Below are positions 1-7,967 of a stretch of 59,916 nucleotides of DNA, one piece after another. Both the position numbers and the translations under genes were made by a program. A model generated the notes under the pieces. It was not told the DNA's origin. It worked only from the letters and a program-made list of their open reading frames with translations, and did no database searches. This DNA is from Kaiparowitsia implicata GSE-PSE-MK54-09C (lineage in GTDB: Bacteria; Cyanobacteriota; Cyanobacteriia; Elainellales; Elainellaceae), in NCBI GenBank assembly GCA_019359435.1, contig JAHHHI010000096.1:1-59916 (forward strand), read 5' to 3'. Within the stretch, counting starts at the first letter, position 1. Each line of letters begins with the position of its first letter.

Positions 1-418
1 ATTTAATTCTCTAGGTTCGGTTGGCCTCAGCTCGCCTCGCTTTCGCTTGGCTCCCCTTGACCGCTTTATCAATATAGCCCCCACTCCACTCATATGTCAA
101 TACCTCGGCTTTGGAAAAAATCGGGGCGCTGAAAGGCTCATGGGGGAAAGCCTTTTGGGTAGATCAGGTCTTTATGTGCTCACGATGCAGTACATAGTCT
201 TCTGTAATGCCCGACTTTTTTCTCTTTAGTTATTTGCTCTCCAAATTAAATGAAATGAGCAAATGAGCAATTTAGCCTATACGGGCGGCTATTTGGCTTA
301 GCACTTTGTAAATCTCTAGACGGCTTCTGAAGGCATGTTGTTTGCAATAGCAATAGTAGGTTTGCAGTAGCGATGCGATCGCACAAAGCACTATTTTTGA
401 TCGGTGCCTAGCGTTCGA
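1..418. other. Left-edge region without a supported gene
   Basis: No convincing gene was found here. A 60-codon open frame at 47-229 has no recognisable domain, no clear ribosome binding site and no family I know. The sequence is AT-richer than most of the window, and its left part could continue a feature outside the window. Confidence 0.4.
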
Positions 419-490
419 TTATCGAATATGCCCGTCTTCTAGATGAACTATATGGTCTGCAACATCAACAATGCGGGGGTTGTGGGTAAT
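419..490 (-). pseudogene. C-terminal remnant of a DevA-like ABC transporter ATPase
   Basis: Read on the minus strand, 490-419 encodes ITHNPRIVDVADHIVHLEDG followed by HIR and a stop codon. This matches the H-loop and C-terminal end of DevA/MacB-type ABC ATPases (typically VTHDNRILDVADRIVHMEDG). Only about 23 codons survive. The reading breaks exactly at the edge of the small inverted-repeat element at 491-569, and no ATPase sequence resumes beyond it. DevA is the ATPase of DevBCA exporters, such as the heterocyst glycolipid exporter. This is a dead fragment, probably left by an insertion followed by a deletion. Confidence 0.7.
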
Positions 491-569
491 GGCGTTGCTG
501 AATCAGTCTATGAAAGTCTTGTGGCTCTTTACCCAATCCGGCGAAATCATAGCGTCATTCAGCAATGCC
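491..569. mobile_element. 79-bp MITE-like element with terminal inverted repeats
   Basis: The left end GGCGTTGCTGAAT (491-503) and the reverse complement of the right end (557-569), GGCATTGCTGAAT, match at 12 of 13 positions. Similarity continues to about 23 positions, including a shared CTATGA. The ends resemble the GGC-TTG-TGAAT termini of IS5-type insertion sequences. No transposase fits in 79 bp, so this is a MITE or a collapsed insertion sequence. No target-site duplication is visible. It abuts the devA remnant. Confidence 0.6.
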
Positions 570-785
570 GATTTAGTTAGGTATATCAATTAGGCGTGGC
601 CTAGCCATTCTCCTATATCATTCCATTGAATGCGTCATCCTCTTTTGCCTGTAGGTATTCAGCAGCCTTGGGTTCAGCGGTCTGAGACAGTTGCTATAGT
701 GTGGAGGGCAGGATGATTCACATCCTGTAGATGTCGGAAGATGTCGGATAAATAGTGACCAGATAACCTGACAGAAACGCGACCC
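570..785. other. Intergenic DNA upstream of arfB
   Basis: No gene was found. The only structure noticed is a short direct repeat of GATGTCGGA at about 729-750. The arfB promoter presumably lies here, but I could not place it. Confidence 0.3.
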
Positions 786-1205
786 ATGCTGCCGATCACG
801 GACACCTTTTCTATTCCTCTCAGTGACATCACCATGACGGCAGTGCGCTCTCAGGGGAGTGGCGGGCAAAATGTAAACAAGGTGGCTACGGCCATTCATC
901 TACGATTTGACATCAACGCGTCGTTGCTGTTGCCGCTCTATAAAGAGCGGCTGATGAGCTTGGGCGATCGCCGCATTACAAAAGACGGCATCATTATTAT
1001 CAAGGCGCAGCAGCACCGCACCCAAGAACAAAATCGAGAGGATGCATTGCAACGGTTGCAAGCCATCATCCGACAGGTGACTATTATTCGCCCCCGCCGC
1101 AAACCAACCAAGCCCTCTCGCAGCGCCAAACGCAAGCGCCTCGACCACAAAACTAAGCACGGCCAACTCAAAGCGCTGAGGGGCAACGTAACCGACCCAC
1201 TGTAG
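786..1205 (+). CDS. arfB: Peptidyl-tRNA hydrolase ArfB (YaeJ-type ribosome rescue factor)
   Basis: This 139-residue protein has the class-I release-factor GGQ motif at residues 26-28 within SQGSGGQNVNK. After the small GGQ domain comes a basic C-terminal tail rich in Lys and Arg (about residues 104-135). That is the architecture of ArfB/YaeJ. The family binds ribosomes stalled on truncated mRNA: the tail sits in the empty mRNA channel and the GGQ loop hydrolyses the peptidyl-tRNA. Length fits the family (about 140). There is no codon-recognition domain, which separates it from RF1/RF2. It is followed by the RNA helicase about 145 bp downstream on the same strand. Confidence 0.9.
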   Translation: MLPITDTFSIPLSDITMTAVRSQGSGGQNVNKVATAIHLRFDINASLLLPLYKERLMSLGDRRITKDGIIIIKAQQHRTQEQNREDALQRLQAIIRQVTIIRPRRKPTKPSRSAKRKRLDHKTKHGQLKALRGNVTDPL

Positions 1206-1349
1206 CCTCTGCTAGAATGCAGCAGGATGTCGGTATTCGCTGCAAGTCTTCGTACCGCACTCGACGTTTAGCGTCTCAGGTTCATATCCGTCTGTGCAAG
1301 ACTTGTGCCGTCCACGGCGACAGACCGATCTTATTCTTTTTGGAGTTTC

Positions 1350-2705
1350 ATGACTTTTTCCAATCTTGGCCTCTCTGATGCCATTGTTAATGCCGTAACC
1401 GCACGGGGTTACACCACGCCCACCCCCATTCAACAGCAAGCGATTCCAGCGATTTTGTCAGGGCAAGACGTGTTAGCCGGAGCCCAAACTGGGACAGGCA
1501 AAACAGCAGGATTCACCTTACCCATTTTGCAACTGCTATCCACCACTACGCCTGCGCCATCTGCGGGTCGTCGGACTCCCGTGAGGGCGCTGATCCTCAC
1601 GCCCACCCGCGAGCTGGCAGCACAGGTAGAAGAAAGTGTGACGGCCTATGGCAAACATCTTTCCCTCAATTCCATGACGGTGTTTGGTGGTGTCAATATC
1701 AATCCCCAAATCCGCCAGTTAAAGGGTCGGGTAGATATTCTAGTGGCCACGCCCGGGCGCTTGCTCGACCACATACAGCAAGGCACGGTAAGCCTCTCTC
1801 AGATCGAGATTTTGGTACTGGATGAAGCGGATCGAATGCTCGATATGGGCTTTATTCGCGACATTCGTCGAATTCTGTCGCTGTTGCCCAAGCAACGCCA
1901 AAATCTGCTGTTTTCCGCTACATTTTCTAGAGAAATCAAATCCTTGGCGCAATCGATGCTGAATCAGCCAGTGCTGATTGAGGTGGCGAGCGTTCATCCC
2001 AAAGCGGAATTGATTTCTCAAAAGGTATATCGGGTGTCGCGCGATCGCAAGTCAGCCCTGCTGACGCACTTAATTCAGCAGCACAACTGGTATCAGGTGC
2101 TGGTGTTTACCCGCACGAAGCACGGAGCCGATCGACTGTCAAAGCAGCTGAGTCATTCGGGCATTCCCGCTATGGCCATACATGGAAACAAAAGTCAGGC
2201 GGCTCGAACCCGCACGCTGGCTAAGTTTAAGGATGGCAGCTTGCAAGTTCTCGTTGCTACAGATATTGCCGCGCGCGGCATTGACATCAACGAATTGCCG
2301 ATAGTGATTAACTTTGAGCTTCCTAATGTGCCCGAAGACTATGTGCACCGAATTGGCCGCACGGGGCGCGCTGGGTCCACAGGCGAAGCGTTGGCATTGG
2401 TATGTGCCGATGAGTATAAGCTGCTGGCCGATATCGAAAAGCTGATGAAACGGTCGGTACCGCAAGAAGAGGTACCTGGGTTTGAAGCGGGCGATCGCCT
2501 CTCGCCTCCGACTCGCAATGGTGCTGCTGCCCCCCAACCCAAAAACCGAGAAACGCGGCAGGGGCAGCATTCCCGTCCTCAGACATCGCGCACTAGATCG
2601 AGAGATGCTGATGGCACACCCACTGAATCGCGCAGTAGAGGGGCAGGACATCCTCGGCCTACCACAGTCTCCCGTTCATCATCTGGACGCCGCTCGTCTC
2701 ACTAA
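1350..2705 (+). CDS. DEAD-box ATP-dependent RNA helicase
   Basis: This 451-residue protein unwinds or remodels RNA using ATP. Visible motifs in order: Q-motif region near residues 20-30, motif I AQTGTGKT (45-52), PTRELA (85-90), motif II DEAD (158-161), SAT motif III (about 189), and motif [10 protein letters not shown] near residue 335. A low-complexity tail rich in Arg, Ser and Pro follows (about 380-451), as in RhlE-type proteins. I chose the ATG at 1350 because GGAG lies just upstream and the product then begins MTFSNLGLS, the usual family start; an in-frame ATG at 1305 would add 15 unrelated residues. The tail separates it from the short eIF4A type. Confidence 0.92.
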   Translation: MTFSNLGLSDAIVNAVTARGYTTPTPIQQQAIPAILSGQDVLAGAQTGTGKTAGFTLPILQLLSTTTPAPSAGRRTPVRALILTPTRELAAQVEESVTAYGKHLSLNSMTVFGGVNINPQIRQLKGRVDILVATPGRLLDHIQQGTVSLSQIEILVLDEADRMLDMGFIRDIRRILSLLPKQRQNLLFSATFSREIKSLAQSMLNQPVLIEVASVHPKAELISQKVYRVSRDRKSALLTHLIQQHNWYQVLVFTRTKHGADRLSKQLSHSGIPAMAIHGNKSQAARTRTLAKFKDGSLQVLVATDIAARGIDINELPIVINFELPNVPEDYVHRIGRTGRAGSTGEALALVCADEYKLLADIEKLMKRSVPQEEVPGFEAGDRLSPPTRNGAAAPQPKNRETRQGQHSRPQTSRTRSRDADGTPTESRSRGAGHPRPTTVSRSSSGRRSSH

Positions 2706-2760
2706 CAGCACCCGAACTGCACAAGTCTAGCTAAGTAACTTCAGCTCAGGTTAAGAAGGG

Positions 2761-2839
2761 TTTTGGGGTACTGCGCGATGCGCAGTACCCCAAAACTTTT
2801 GATATACCGTGCGCGTTGCGCACGGTATATCAAAAGTTT
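2761..2839. terminator. Two adjacent perfect palindromes between convergent genes
   Basis: The first hairpin has a 16-bp perfect stem (2761-2776 with 2780-2795) and a 3-base loop. The second has a 22-bp perfect stem (2793-2814 with 2818-2839), also with a 3-base loop. They overlap by three bases. Both share the core GCGCGNTGCGC. They lie between the convergent ends of the helicase and the symporter, so bidirectional termination or mRNA 3'-end protection is likely. The form also resembles a REP-like palindrome family. Confidence 0.75.
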
Positions 2840-2949
2840 GAGCTTATCTTGAACTCAGGTTGCCTAGCAACAGAAGATCAAGGCGGTTTCTGTCACATAA
2901 AATTTTCTATCAAGTTGAACCCATCTTTCTTTAGATGTCGAGGCAGGTG

Positions 2950-4455
2950 CTATGACTCTACGTGGCTGACTCCTTCTAGCGTTGGCTCTGTCAGGCGTCG
3001 GCCCGAACCTCCGCGCCCTTGGGTCATCAACGACACCACCACAAACACAACCAACCCAACCAGGGGGCTAATCAGTGTAGGGAAGCCGTCAAAGTCTGCA
3101 GTGAAGATGGGGTTGGGAATATAGAGCAGCGTATTGTCTGCACCAAACATGGTCGGCATCATCACAAAGAACAGCAACCGCACCGCCGTTCCCGTAATGA
3201 TGCAGGCCAGTGCGCCATAGTTAGTCGCTTTGGGCCAGTAGATGCCCGCTGCCAATGGCACCAGTAATCCAGCAAACCCTAAATCAAACGCTAGCAGTAG
3301 CAAAATTCCAGTTTGGGGCACCAGAACTGCGAAAAATACCCCCATGATGGTAATCACCAACGCCATGACGCGAGTCAACGCTAATAGGCGATCGCCCGCT
3401 GCATTGTGATCGGTATGGCGCACACCCAAAATATTGTGGGCGATGACAGACGAGGTGCCCAAAATTGCCCCATCAGCCGTAGACAACGACGCAGAGAGAA
3501 TCGCTGCAATCACCAGTAAACCCAGCGCGGGGGGAACGACGTTTTGCAGCAGCGCAAACAGCAGCGGCCCATCTGGCGTAACCCCCGCATCGGCAAGAAT
3601 TTGGGGAGCCCCCAGCGCCATCATCGAAAAGGGCACGCCAATCAGCACCGTGCCAGCAGAACCAATGAAGCAGGCACGTTGAGCGGTCTCGGGGCTTTCT
3701 GCAGCAAACACCCGCGCCATAAAGTCGATCGCCACAATATCGCCTAGACCCAGCGCTAACAAGGTCGCCCAATTAATAGCTGCCCCTTCTGCAGGATCAG
3801 CCAGTTGCGCCAGATCAAACGGCCCCATGCCATCGGGGACAGCAATGCCAAATGTTGTGCTGATAAAAACTAGTAGGCAGAGGGTGCCAATAAAGGCGAT
3901 CGCCACTTGAATCGCGTCCGTGTAGGCCACAGCAAACAGTCCACCACTCGCCGTGTAGATAAATACAATAGTGGCGATTAGCAGCACCCCCGCCAGGTAA
4001 CTCGTGCCCAAAAACGTCTGGAACAAGAACCCGCCCGCAACCAAATTTCCTGCCAGCAAGAACGAAAAACTCAGCACCATAATAATGGCCGCAACAAACT
4101 CCGTAGCGCGGCTATACTTTACCCGATAGAAATCAGGGAGTGTGATCAGACCCATGCGATTCATCGGCTTAGCAAAAAACAGCGCCGTCAGAAATAAGCA
4201 AAGCGCCAAACCCAGCGGCAGCGAAGCTCCAGCCCAAAAGCCAAACTCCGCGGCCAAGTCAGTATTGCCCAACGTAGCGTTGGAATCAACGGACTGCGCC
4301 ATGAGGGTCGCCGCAGCTAGCGGCAGCACGAGACCACGCCCCGCCACCAAAAAATTGACACTGTCTCCTTTGATTTGCTTGGATGCCCAAACCCCAATTC
4401 CTAAGGTTGCCAAGAGGAAAAGAATAATTCCCCAGAAAAAAATCTGATCTGTCAT
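2950..4455 (-). CDS. Sodium:solute symporter (SSS family), last gene of the guanidine operon
   Basis: This 501-residue membrane protein has about 13 hydrophobic segments and the conserved N-terminal SSS pattern: GVWASKQIKG, then FLVAGRGLVLPLAAATLMAQ. SSS carriers import small solutes such as proline, pantothenate, urea or acetate with sodium. It follows hypB by 158 bp on the same strand and ends an operon headed by a guanidine-I riboswitch and gdmH. I infer that it imports guanidine or a related nitrogen compound, or moves the product urea. In Synechocystis the equivalent place is taken by an ABC transporter (sll1080-1082). The family call is firm; the substrate is inference. Confidence 0.88.
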   Translation of the reverse strand: MTDQIFFWGIILFLLATLGIGVWASKQIKGDSVNFLVAGRGLVLPLAAATLMAQSVDSNATLGNTDLAAEFGFWAGASLPLGLALCLFLTALFFAKPMNRMGLITLPDFYRVKYSRATEFVAAIIMVLSFSFLLAGNLVAGGFLFQTFLGTSYLAGVLLIATIVFIYTASGGLFAVAYTDAIQVAIAFIGTLCLLVFISTTFGIAVPDGMGPFDLAQLADPAEGAAINWATLLALGLGDIVAIDFMARVFAAESPETAQRACFIGSAGTVLIGVPFSMMALGAPQILADAGVTPDGPLLFALLQNVVPPALGLLVIAAILSASLSTADGAILGTSSVIAHNILGVRHTDHNAAGDRLLALTRVMALVITIMGVFFAVLVPQTGILLLLAFDLGFAGLLVPLAAGIYWPKATNYGALACIITGTAVRLLFFVMMPTMFGADNTLLYIPNPIFTADFDGFPTLISPLVGLVVFVVVSLMTQGRGGSGRRLTEPTLEGVSHVES

Positions 4456-4613
4456 AATTACCTACGTTCTAATCGATGAGACATAACGGTTGCAGTCGAA
4501 TTAGGGCCAGGAACTGGCGGGTTTGAGTCTTTGGTCGGAGTCAGCCCGCTACCTGACTTTTGCTACAGATAGTTGCGCGTCGCTCTACCGTTGCGAGCAA
4601 TGCTACGGCATGG

Positions 4614-5315
4614 TCATGGGGCGATCGCCAGCGCTGAATTCACAGACTGATGCAGGTGCGATCGCACCCAGCCAAACCAATGTTCCAGCCCGGCCCCCGT
4701 TTTTGCAGAAACCGGGAGAATGTCAGCTCGGGGGTTCATCTGGCGCACATTGGCTACGAGCTGCTCCAAGTCAAAATCCAGGTGCGGTGCCAAATCCATC
4801 TTGGTGATCAGCAAACAATCCGCCTCCTGAAACATCAGCGGATATTTCAGCGGCTTGTCTTCACCTTCAGTGATGCTCAACAGCGCCACCTTGGCATGTT
4901 CCCCCACTTCAAACTCTGCTGGACATACTAGATTGCCCACATTTTCAACCAGCACTAGGTCAAATTCAGCAGGATTGTGCTCATGAGCCAGTCGATGAAT
5001 ACCACCCGCCACCATCTTGGAATCGAGGTGGCAAGAACGCCCCGTATTGATAGCGATCACTGGAACGCCATAGCGTCGCAGGCGATCGGCATCTAGTTCC
5101 GTCGTCATGTCGCCCTCAATCACCGCAATTTTGATCTCGGGAGTCAATGCCGCTAGCGTCTGTTCTAGCAGGGCAGTCTTGCCAGCGCCAGGGCTGCTCA
5201 TCAGATTCAGGCAGCGAATGCCCCACTGATCAAACTGAGTTCGGTTCTGGTCAGCCCCGTCTTGATTGACGTGCAGTAGATTTATGCCTAGAGCGGCATC
5301 AAAAGTTTGGTGCAT
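4614..5315 (-). CDS. hypB: HypB-like GTPase, nickel insertion factor for guanidine hydrolase (GhaB type)
   Basis: This 233-residue SIMIBI-class GTPase has P-loop SSPGAGKT at residues 40-47, [12 protein letters not shown] in switch [11 protein letters not shown] with metal-site Cys and His, ENVGNLVCP, and ITKMD for guanine binding. Family members hydrolyse GTP to load nickel into a client enzyme together with HypA. There is no His-rich N-terminus. In Synechocystis the paralogue beside gdmH (sll1079) is known to activate the Ni-dependent guanidine hydrolase, not hydrogenase. Here it lies between hypA and the symporter, 63 bp after hypA, with no hydrogenase gene in the window. The gdmH role is inferred from context. 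Confidence 0.9.
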   Translation of the reverse strand: MHQTFDAALGINLLHVNQDGADQNRTQFDQWGIRCLNLMSSPGAGKTALLEQTLAALTPEIKIAVIEGDMTTELDADRLRRYGVPVIAINTGRSCHLDSKMVAGGIHRLAHEHNPAEFDLVLVENVGNLVCPAEFEVGEHAKVALLSITEGEDKPLKYPLMFQEADCLLITKMDLAPHLDFDLEQLVANVRQMNPRADILPVSAKTGAGLEHWFGWVRSHLHQSVNSALAIAP

Positions 5316-5378
5316 AGTGCATTGTCCTAATTAGATGAGGGCATGATTTGGATAAAGGCATGATTAATCTGCAACCGA

Positions 5379-5822
5379 TTAAGACTGCGAAGGCACTAGA
5401 GTCAGCGCAGTCTTGTTCTGAGTAGCCTGGGGTGAATCGTGTAGCGCGTCTGGTGCATCTCTGGCAGCGTCCTGCTGGGAATATTCAATGCGTTCAATTT
5501 TGAGCTCTCGCCCTGAGCGGATATCATCCATCGGTGAATTACAGGTAGGGCAAGCGTAGCGCAGTCCAATTTCGGGACGGTAGTTAGCTCGGCAGGTGTG
5601 GCAGTAGGCAATCAACGGCGTTTCGCGAATTGCCAGAGTCGCGCCCTGAAGAAAGGTCTGCTGCGTTTGTGCAGCAAACGCAAACTCCAGACTAGCGGGC
5701 TCCACACAGGTAAATTTGCCCACCACCAAATGAACTGTATCAATCTGGAGCGGCTGGGGCTGAGACTCATACCACTCTCTGACGGTGAGAATCAGCGCCT
5801 TGGTCATGTCGGTTTCATGCAT
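5379..5822 (-). CDS. hypA: HypA-like nickel metallochaperone (GhaA type)
   Basis: This 147-residue protein begins MHE, with His2 as the nickel ligand of HypA. It carries a zinc site with two Cys pairs (CHTC about residues 74-77 and CPTC about 91-94). HypA receives nickel and passes it to the client with HypB. The C-terminal 35 residues after the core (SQQDAARDAP onward) extend beyond the usual 113-residue length and look unstructured. It sits 111 bp downstream of gdmH on the same strand, matching the sll1077-sll1078-sll1079 order in Synechocystis. It is therefore most likely dedicated to guanidine hydrolase rather than hydrogenase. Confidence 0.9.
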   Translation of the reverse strand: MHETDMTKALILTVREWYESQPQPLQIDTVHLVVGKFTCVEPASLEFAFAAQTQQTFLQGATLAIRETPLIAYCHTCRANYRPEIGLRYACPTCNSPMDDIRSGRELKIERIEYSQQDAARDAPDALHDSPQATQNKTALTLVPSQS

Positions 5823-5933
5823 AGAAATTGCAGCTTAAAAATTGCAGTTAATAAATGGATAGGCGAGGGGCGATCGCACGATGTTTCCGATCGCACGGCG
5901 GTTCTGGCAGAAATCACCCCAACATCTCCAGGT

Positions 5934-7112
5934 CTAGATCCAGTCCACCTGCTCGGGTTCAGCCTCAGGGTGAAGATAGGCGGGCCGCTCTCTGCGAGGC
6001 AGTTGTCCCGACACCACTAAGTGTGCCATGGTGTCACAAATCACCCGAGTAGCCATCAACGACGTCATATCACTGACATCATAGGGAGGCGACACTTCCA
6101 CAACTTCCATGCCACAAACCGGAGCATTTTGCACAATGCGCTTTAGCAAGTGCAACGCCTCACGAGGCATCAACCCCCCGGGTTCTGGCCATCCGGTACC
6201 CGGAACAAAGCCCGCATCAATGCAGTCAATGTCGAAGCTAATCCAGACGCAATCGGTACCGTCTGTCGCCTTTTCTATAGCAAAGTCTGCTGCGGCATCG
6301 AGCCCCATTTCTGTAATATCTGTTACCGTCAGAATGTTGGTCGCCCGTTCGCGGCACACCTTCACCCCTTGCCGCGGCACCTGCCACCCTCCAATGCCCA
6401 ATTGCACCAAATTCTTAGCCGGGGCGTTTTTCATATTGGTTGCATGAAACCAAGGACACGTGTGCATCCGCTCATCTAAGTCGGTTTCTTGCGTATCCAC
6501 ATGGCGGTCAAAGTGGATGATCCCTACCTTCTTATCACCCAAGTGCCGACAAATGCCTCGCACTGTCGGAAAGCCGATCGAGTGATCCCCCCCCAGCAAA
6601 ATCGGAAATGCACCTGAGCTAAATACATGGGCGACCCCCTTCGAGATCTGATCAAATGATTTCTCATTGTTGGCGGGAATGGTAAAAATATCGCCGACGT
6701 CGCAGAGGGTAATCTGTTCTCGCAAATCTACGCCTAACTCAAAGTTGTAGGGGGTGTAGAGCGCTGAGATTCGGCGAATGCCCTGAGGGCCAAACCGAGT
6801 ACCAGGACGATAGGTGGTGCCAGAATCGTGGGGCACGCCCACGATCGCCACATCATAGTTGCCGACCTTGCGCACATCTTCTAGATAGGGCGCTTTGAGA
6901 AAGGTGTTGATGCCTGCATAGTGGGGTAGTTCTCCCCGAGAAAAAGTGGGGATAGACCGATCCTGAATGCTGGCCGCAGCCTCTAGCCCATATTCCAACC
7001 CCTGGCCTACTTCTTGCTGCCAGCCGGTCATCGGCAGCCCTTGCTCGAGTTCGAGGGCTCGCTGGGCTTCGCTCTGCCCATTGGGGGGGCGAAATTCTGG
7101 CGATTGCGTCAT
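5934..7112 (-). CDS. gdmH: Ni-dependent guanidine hydrolase (GdmH; ureohydrolase/agmatinase fold)
   Basis: This 392-residue ureohydrolase has metal ligands visible at His177 (GGDHS), Asp202/His204/Asp206 (HFDRHVD) and Asp294/Asp296 (SFDIDCID). Two features separate it from ordinary agmatinase: Arg in HFDRHVD instead of the usual Ala, and the sequence DAGFVPGTGWPEPGG. An N-terminal extension of about 80 residues also matches Synechocystis Sll1077. Sll1077 is known to convert guanidine to urea and ammonium with nickel, matured by HypA/HypB partners. The same gene order and the riboswitch upstream support this assignment. A Shine-Dalgarno-like AGGAG lies just upstream of the ATG. Expect expression under nitrogen limitation plus guanidine. 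Older annotation would call it agmatinase (speB). Confidence 0.92.
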   Translation of the reverse strand: MTQSPEFRPPNGQSEAQRALELEQGLPMTGWQQEVGQGLEYGLEAAASIQDRSIPTFSRGELPHYAGINTFLKAPYLEDVRKVGNYDVAIVGVPHDSGTTYRPGTRFGPQGIRRISALYTPYNFELGVDLREQITLCDVGDIFTIPANNEKSFDQISKGVAHVFSSGAFPILLGGDHSIGFPTVRGICRHLGDKKVGIIHFDRHVDTQETDLDERMHTCPWFHATNMKNAPAKNLVQLGIGGWQVPRQGVKVCRERATNILTVTDITEMGLDAAADFAIEKATDGTDCVWISFDIDCIDAGFVPGTGWPEPGGLMPREALHLLKRIVQNAPVCGMEVVEVSPPYDVSDMTSLMATRVICDTMAHLVVSGQLPRRERPAYLHPEAEPEQVDWI

Positions 7113-7409
7113 GGCGATACTCCTGAGTAATACGTTAGTGGCTTGGCACCGAAGCCTTTAGTTACGAATCAAAGGGCGGGATCTGGCGTGCATGATGAAC
7201 AGCTTGAGCTTTTAAGACGCCCACGACGCCGCAAATTCCATCCCCCCAAGACCCCGACTTAGTTCAACTGTGCAATGGGAATTGTGCAATGGGACTGCAG
7301 AACAGGGCTTATGCACTGGGTGCAGCATCCTGAAAACTTGGGAAGGTTGTCGGGAGACGAAGCGTCTCAACAACGCCTCAACTGCGTCAGTATTAAAACA
7401 AGATGACCC
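7113..7409 (-). other. Long untranslated leader between riboswitch terminator and gdmH
   Basis: About 300 bases of the expected mRNA separate the riboswitch terminator from the gdmH start codon. An open frame starting with GTG at 7430 spans most of it, but it begins inside the terminator stem, has no recognisable domain and no Shine-Dalgarno. I regard the stretch as untranslated leader; a second RNA element could lie here, but I recognised none. Confidence 0.4.
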
Positions 7410-7463
7410 AAAAAAACCCGAGAGATTCACAGTTCCAATATGGAAACCGCGTTATCTCCCGGG
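7410..7463 (-). terminator. Riboswitch-controlled intrinsic terminator
   Basis: On the minus strand CCCGGGAGAT (7463-7454) can pair over ten positions, one a G-U, with ATCTCTCGGG (7426-7417). Seven T follow (7416-7410). The left arm is also the 3' strand of the aptamer core, so ligand binding and termination are mutually exclusive. That is the standard ON-switch layout of guanidine-I riboswitches. Confidence 0.85.
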
Positions 7464-7632
7464 CTTTTTTCCCGCCGTGCAGCCATGGAGTGCGCCGAGC
7501 TTACTAGCAGAGGCAATCAATCCGCATGGCCTGCCTCTCTCGGACCAGACATCTAGCAACAGTCACTGGATCAGGAATTAGCCAAAACCAACTAACCCTG
7601 CAATTGACTCTTTCTAAATCGGAACCCTAGAG
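7455..7632 (-). promoter_or_regulatory. Guanidine-I riboswitch (ykkC subtype 1)
   Basis: Read on the minus strand, the conserved ykkC landmarks occur in order: CTAGGGTTCCG at the 5' end (about 7630-7620), CTGGTCCGAGAG in the middle (about 7550-7537), then GCACGGCGGGAAAAAAGCCC and GGGAGA at the 3' end (about 7481-7455). These are the strongly conserved guanidine-binding segments of the family. The RNA senses free guanidinium and, with the terminator directly after it, should allow transcription of gdmH-hypA-hypB-symporter only when guanidine is present. It was identified by eye; a covariance-model search would confirm it. Confidence 0.93.
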
Positions 7633-7656
7633 GCAACAAATTTTAAGGTCTTGCTT

Positions 7657-7705
7657 TAGTGGGAGTGTATTTCTCCCAACGGTTCACCGTGGTATTGACA
7701 GCTAC
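7657..7705 (-). promoter_or_regulatory. NtcA-activated promoter of the guanidine operon
   Basis: On the minus strand GTAGCTGTCAATAC (7705-7692) is an exact GTA-N8-TAC NtcA box. Exactly 22 bases further on lies TACACT (7669-7664), which fits the -10 form TAN3T. This box-to-box spacing is that of class II NtcA-activated promoters in cyanobacteria. A start near 7657 would place the 5' end about 25 bases before the aptamer. The operon should thus respond to nitrogen status (NtcA with 2-oxoglutarate) as well as to guanidine. Confidence 0.82.
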
Positions 7706-7845
7706 AAAATGATGCATTGGATAACGCCCCGTGAGCGATCGCCCTTGCCGCACTCCCCCATTGCAGTCAGCGCTGCTCTGAGGCGACCTAGACCTTAAGC
7801 TTGACATTTTATAGATTTCTGATGAATATTAAGATGTGCATTTTA

Positions 7846-7861
7846 TAACGAACGTTCGGTA
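7846..7861. promoter_or_regulatory. Operator-like palindrome upstream of the TetR gene (site 1)
   Basis: TAACGAACGTTCGGTA is a near-perfect inverted repeat with centre CGAACGTTCG. It lies about 107 bases upstream of the TetR start and is preceded by TTTTA. A close copy occurs at 8916-8931. TetR-family proteins usually bind such palindromes to repress their own gene and a neighbour. Confidence 0.6.
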
Positions 7862-7967
7862 ATCGTAAACCTGGTTTATCGCGTTGAGCCCACACTCGCT
7901 GCAAGCACCCCATCCGTTATGCTGTATCACGCCACCGCTTACGAATTCCCACCTTGCCTGAAACGCC

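Noticed and set aside
47-229. 60-codon open frame at the left edge
   Set aside because: No domain, no family likeness, no ribosome binding site and close to the window edge.
4614-5822. HypA/HypB as hydrogenase maturation factors
   Set aside because: No hydrogenase or other hyp genes in the window; order and operon match the gdmH-linked pair.
5934-7112. Agmatinase (speB) as the function of the ureohydrolase
   Set aside because: HFDRHVD and DAGFVPGTGWPEPGG, the N-terminal extension, the nickel-chaperone neighbours and the guanidine riboswitch all point to guanidine hydrolase.
7212-7430. 72-codon frame in the gdmH leader
   Set aside because: Begins within the terminator stem, with no Shine-Dalgarno and no domain.
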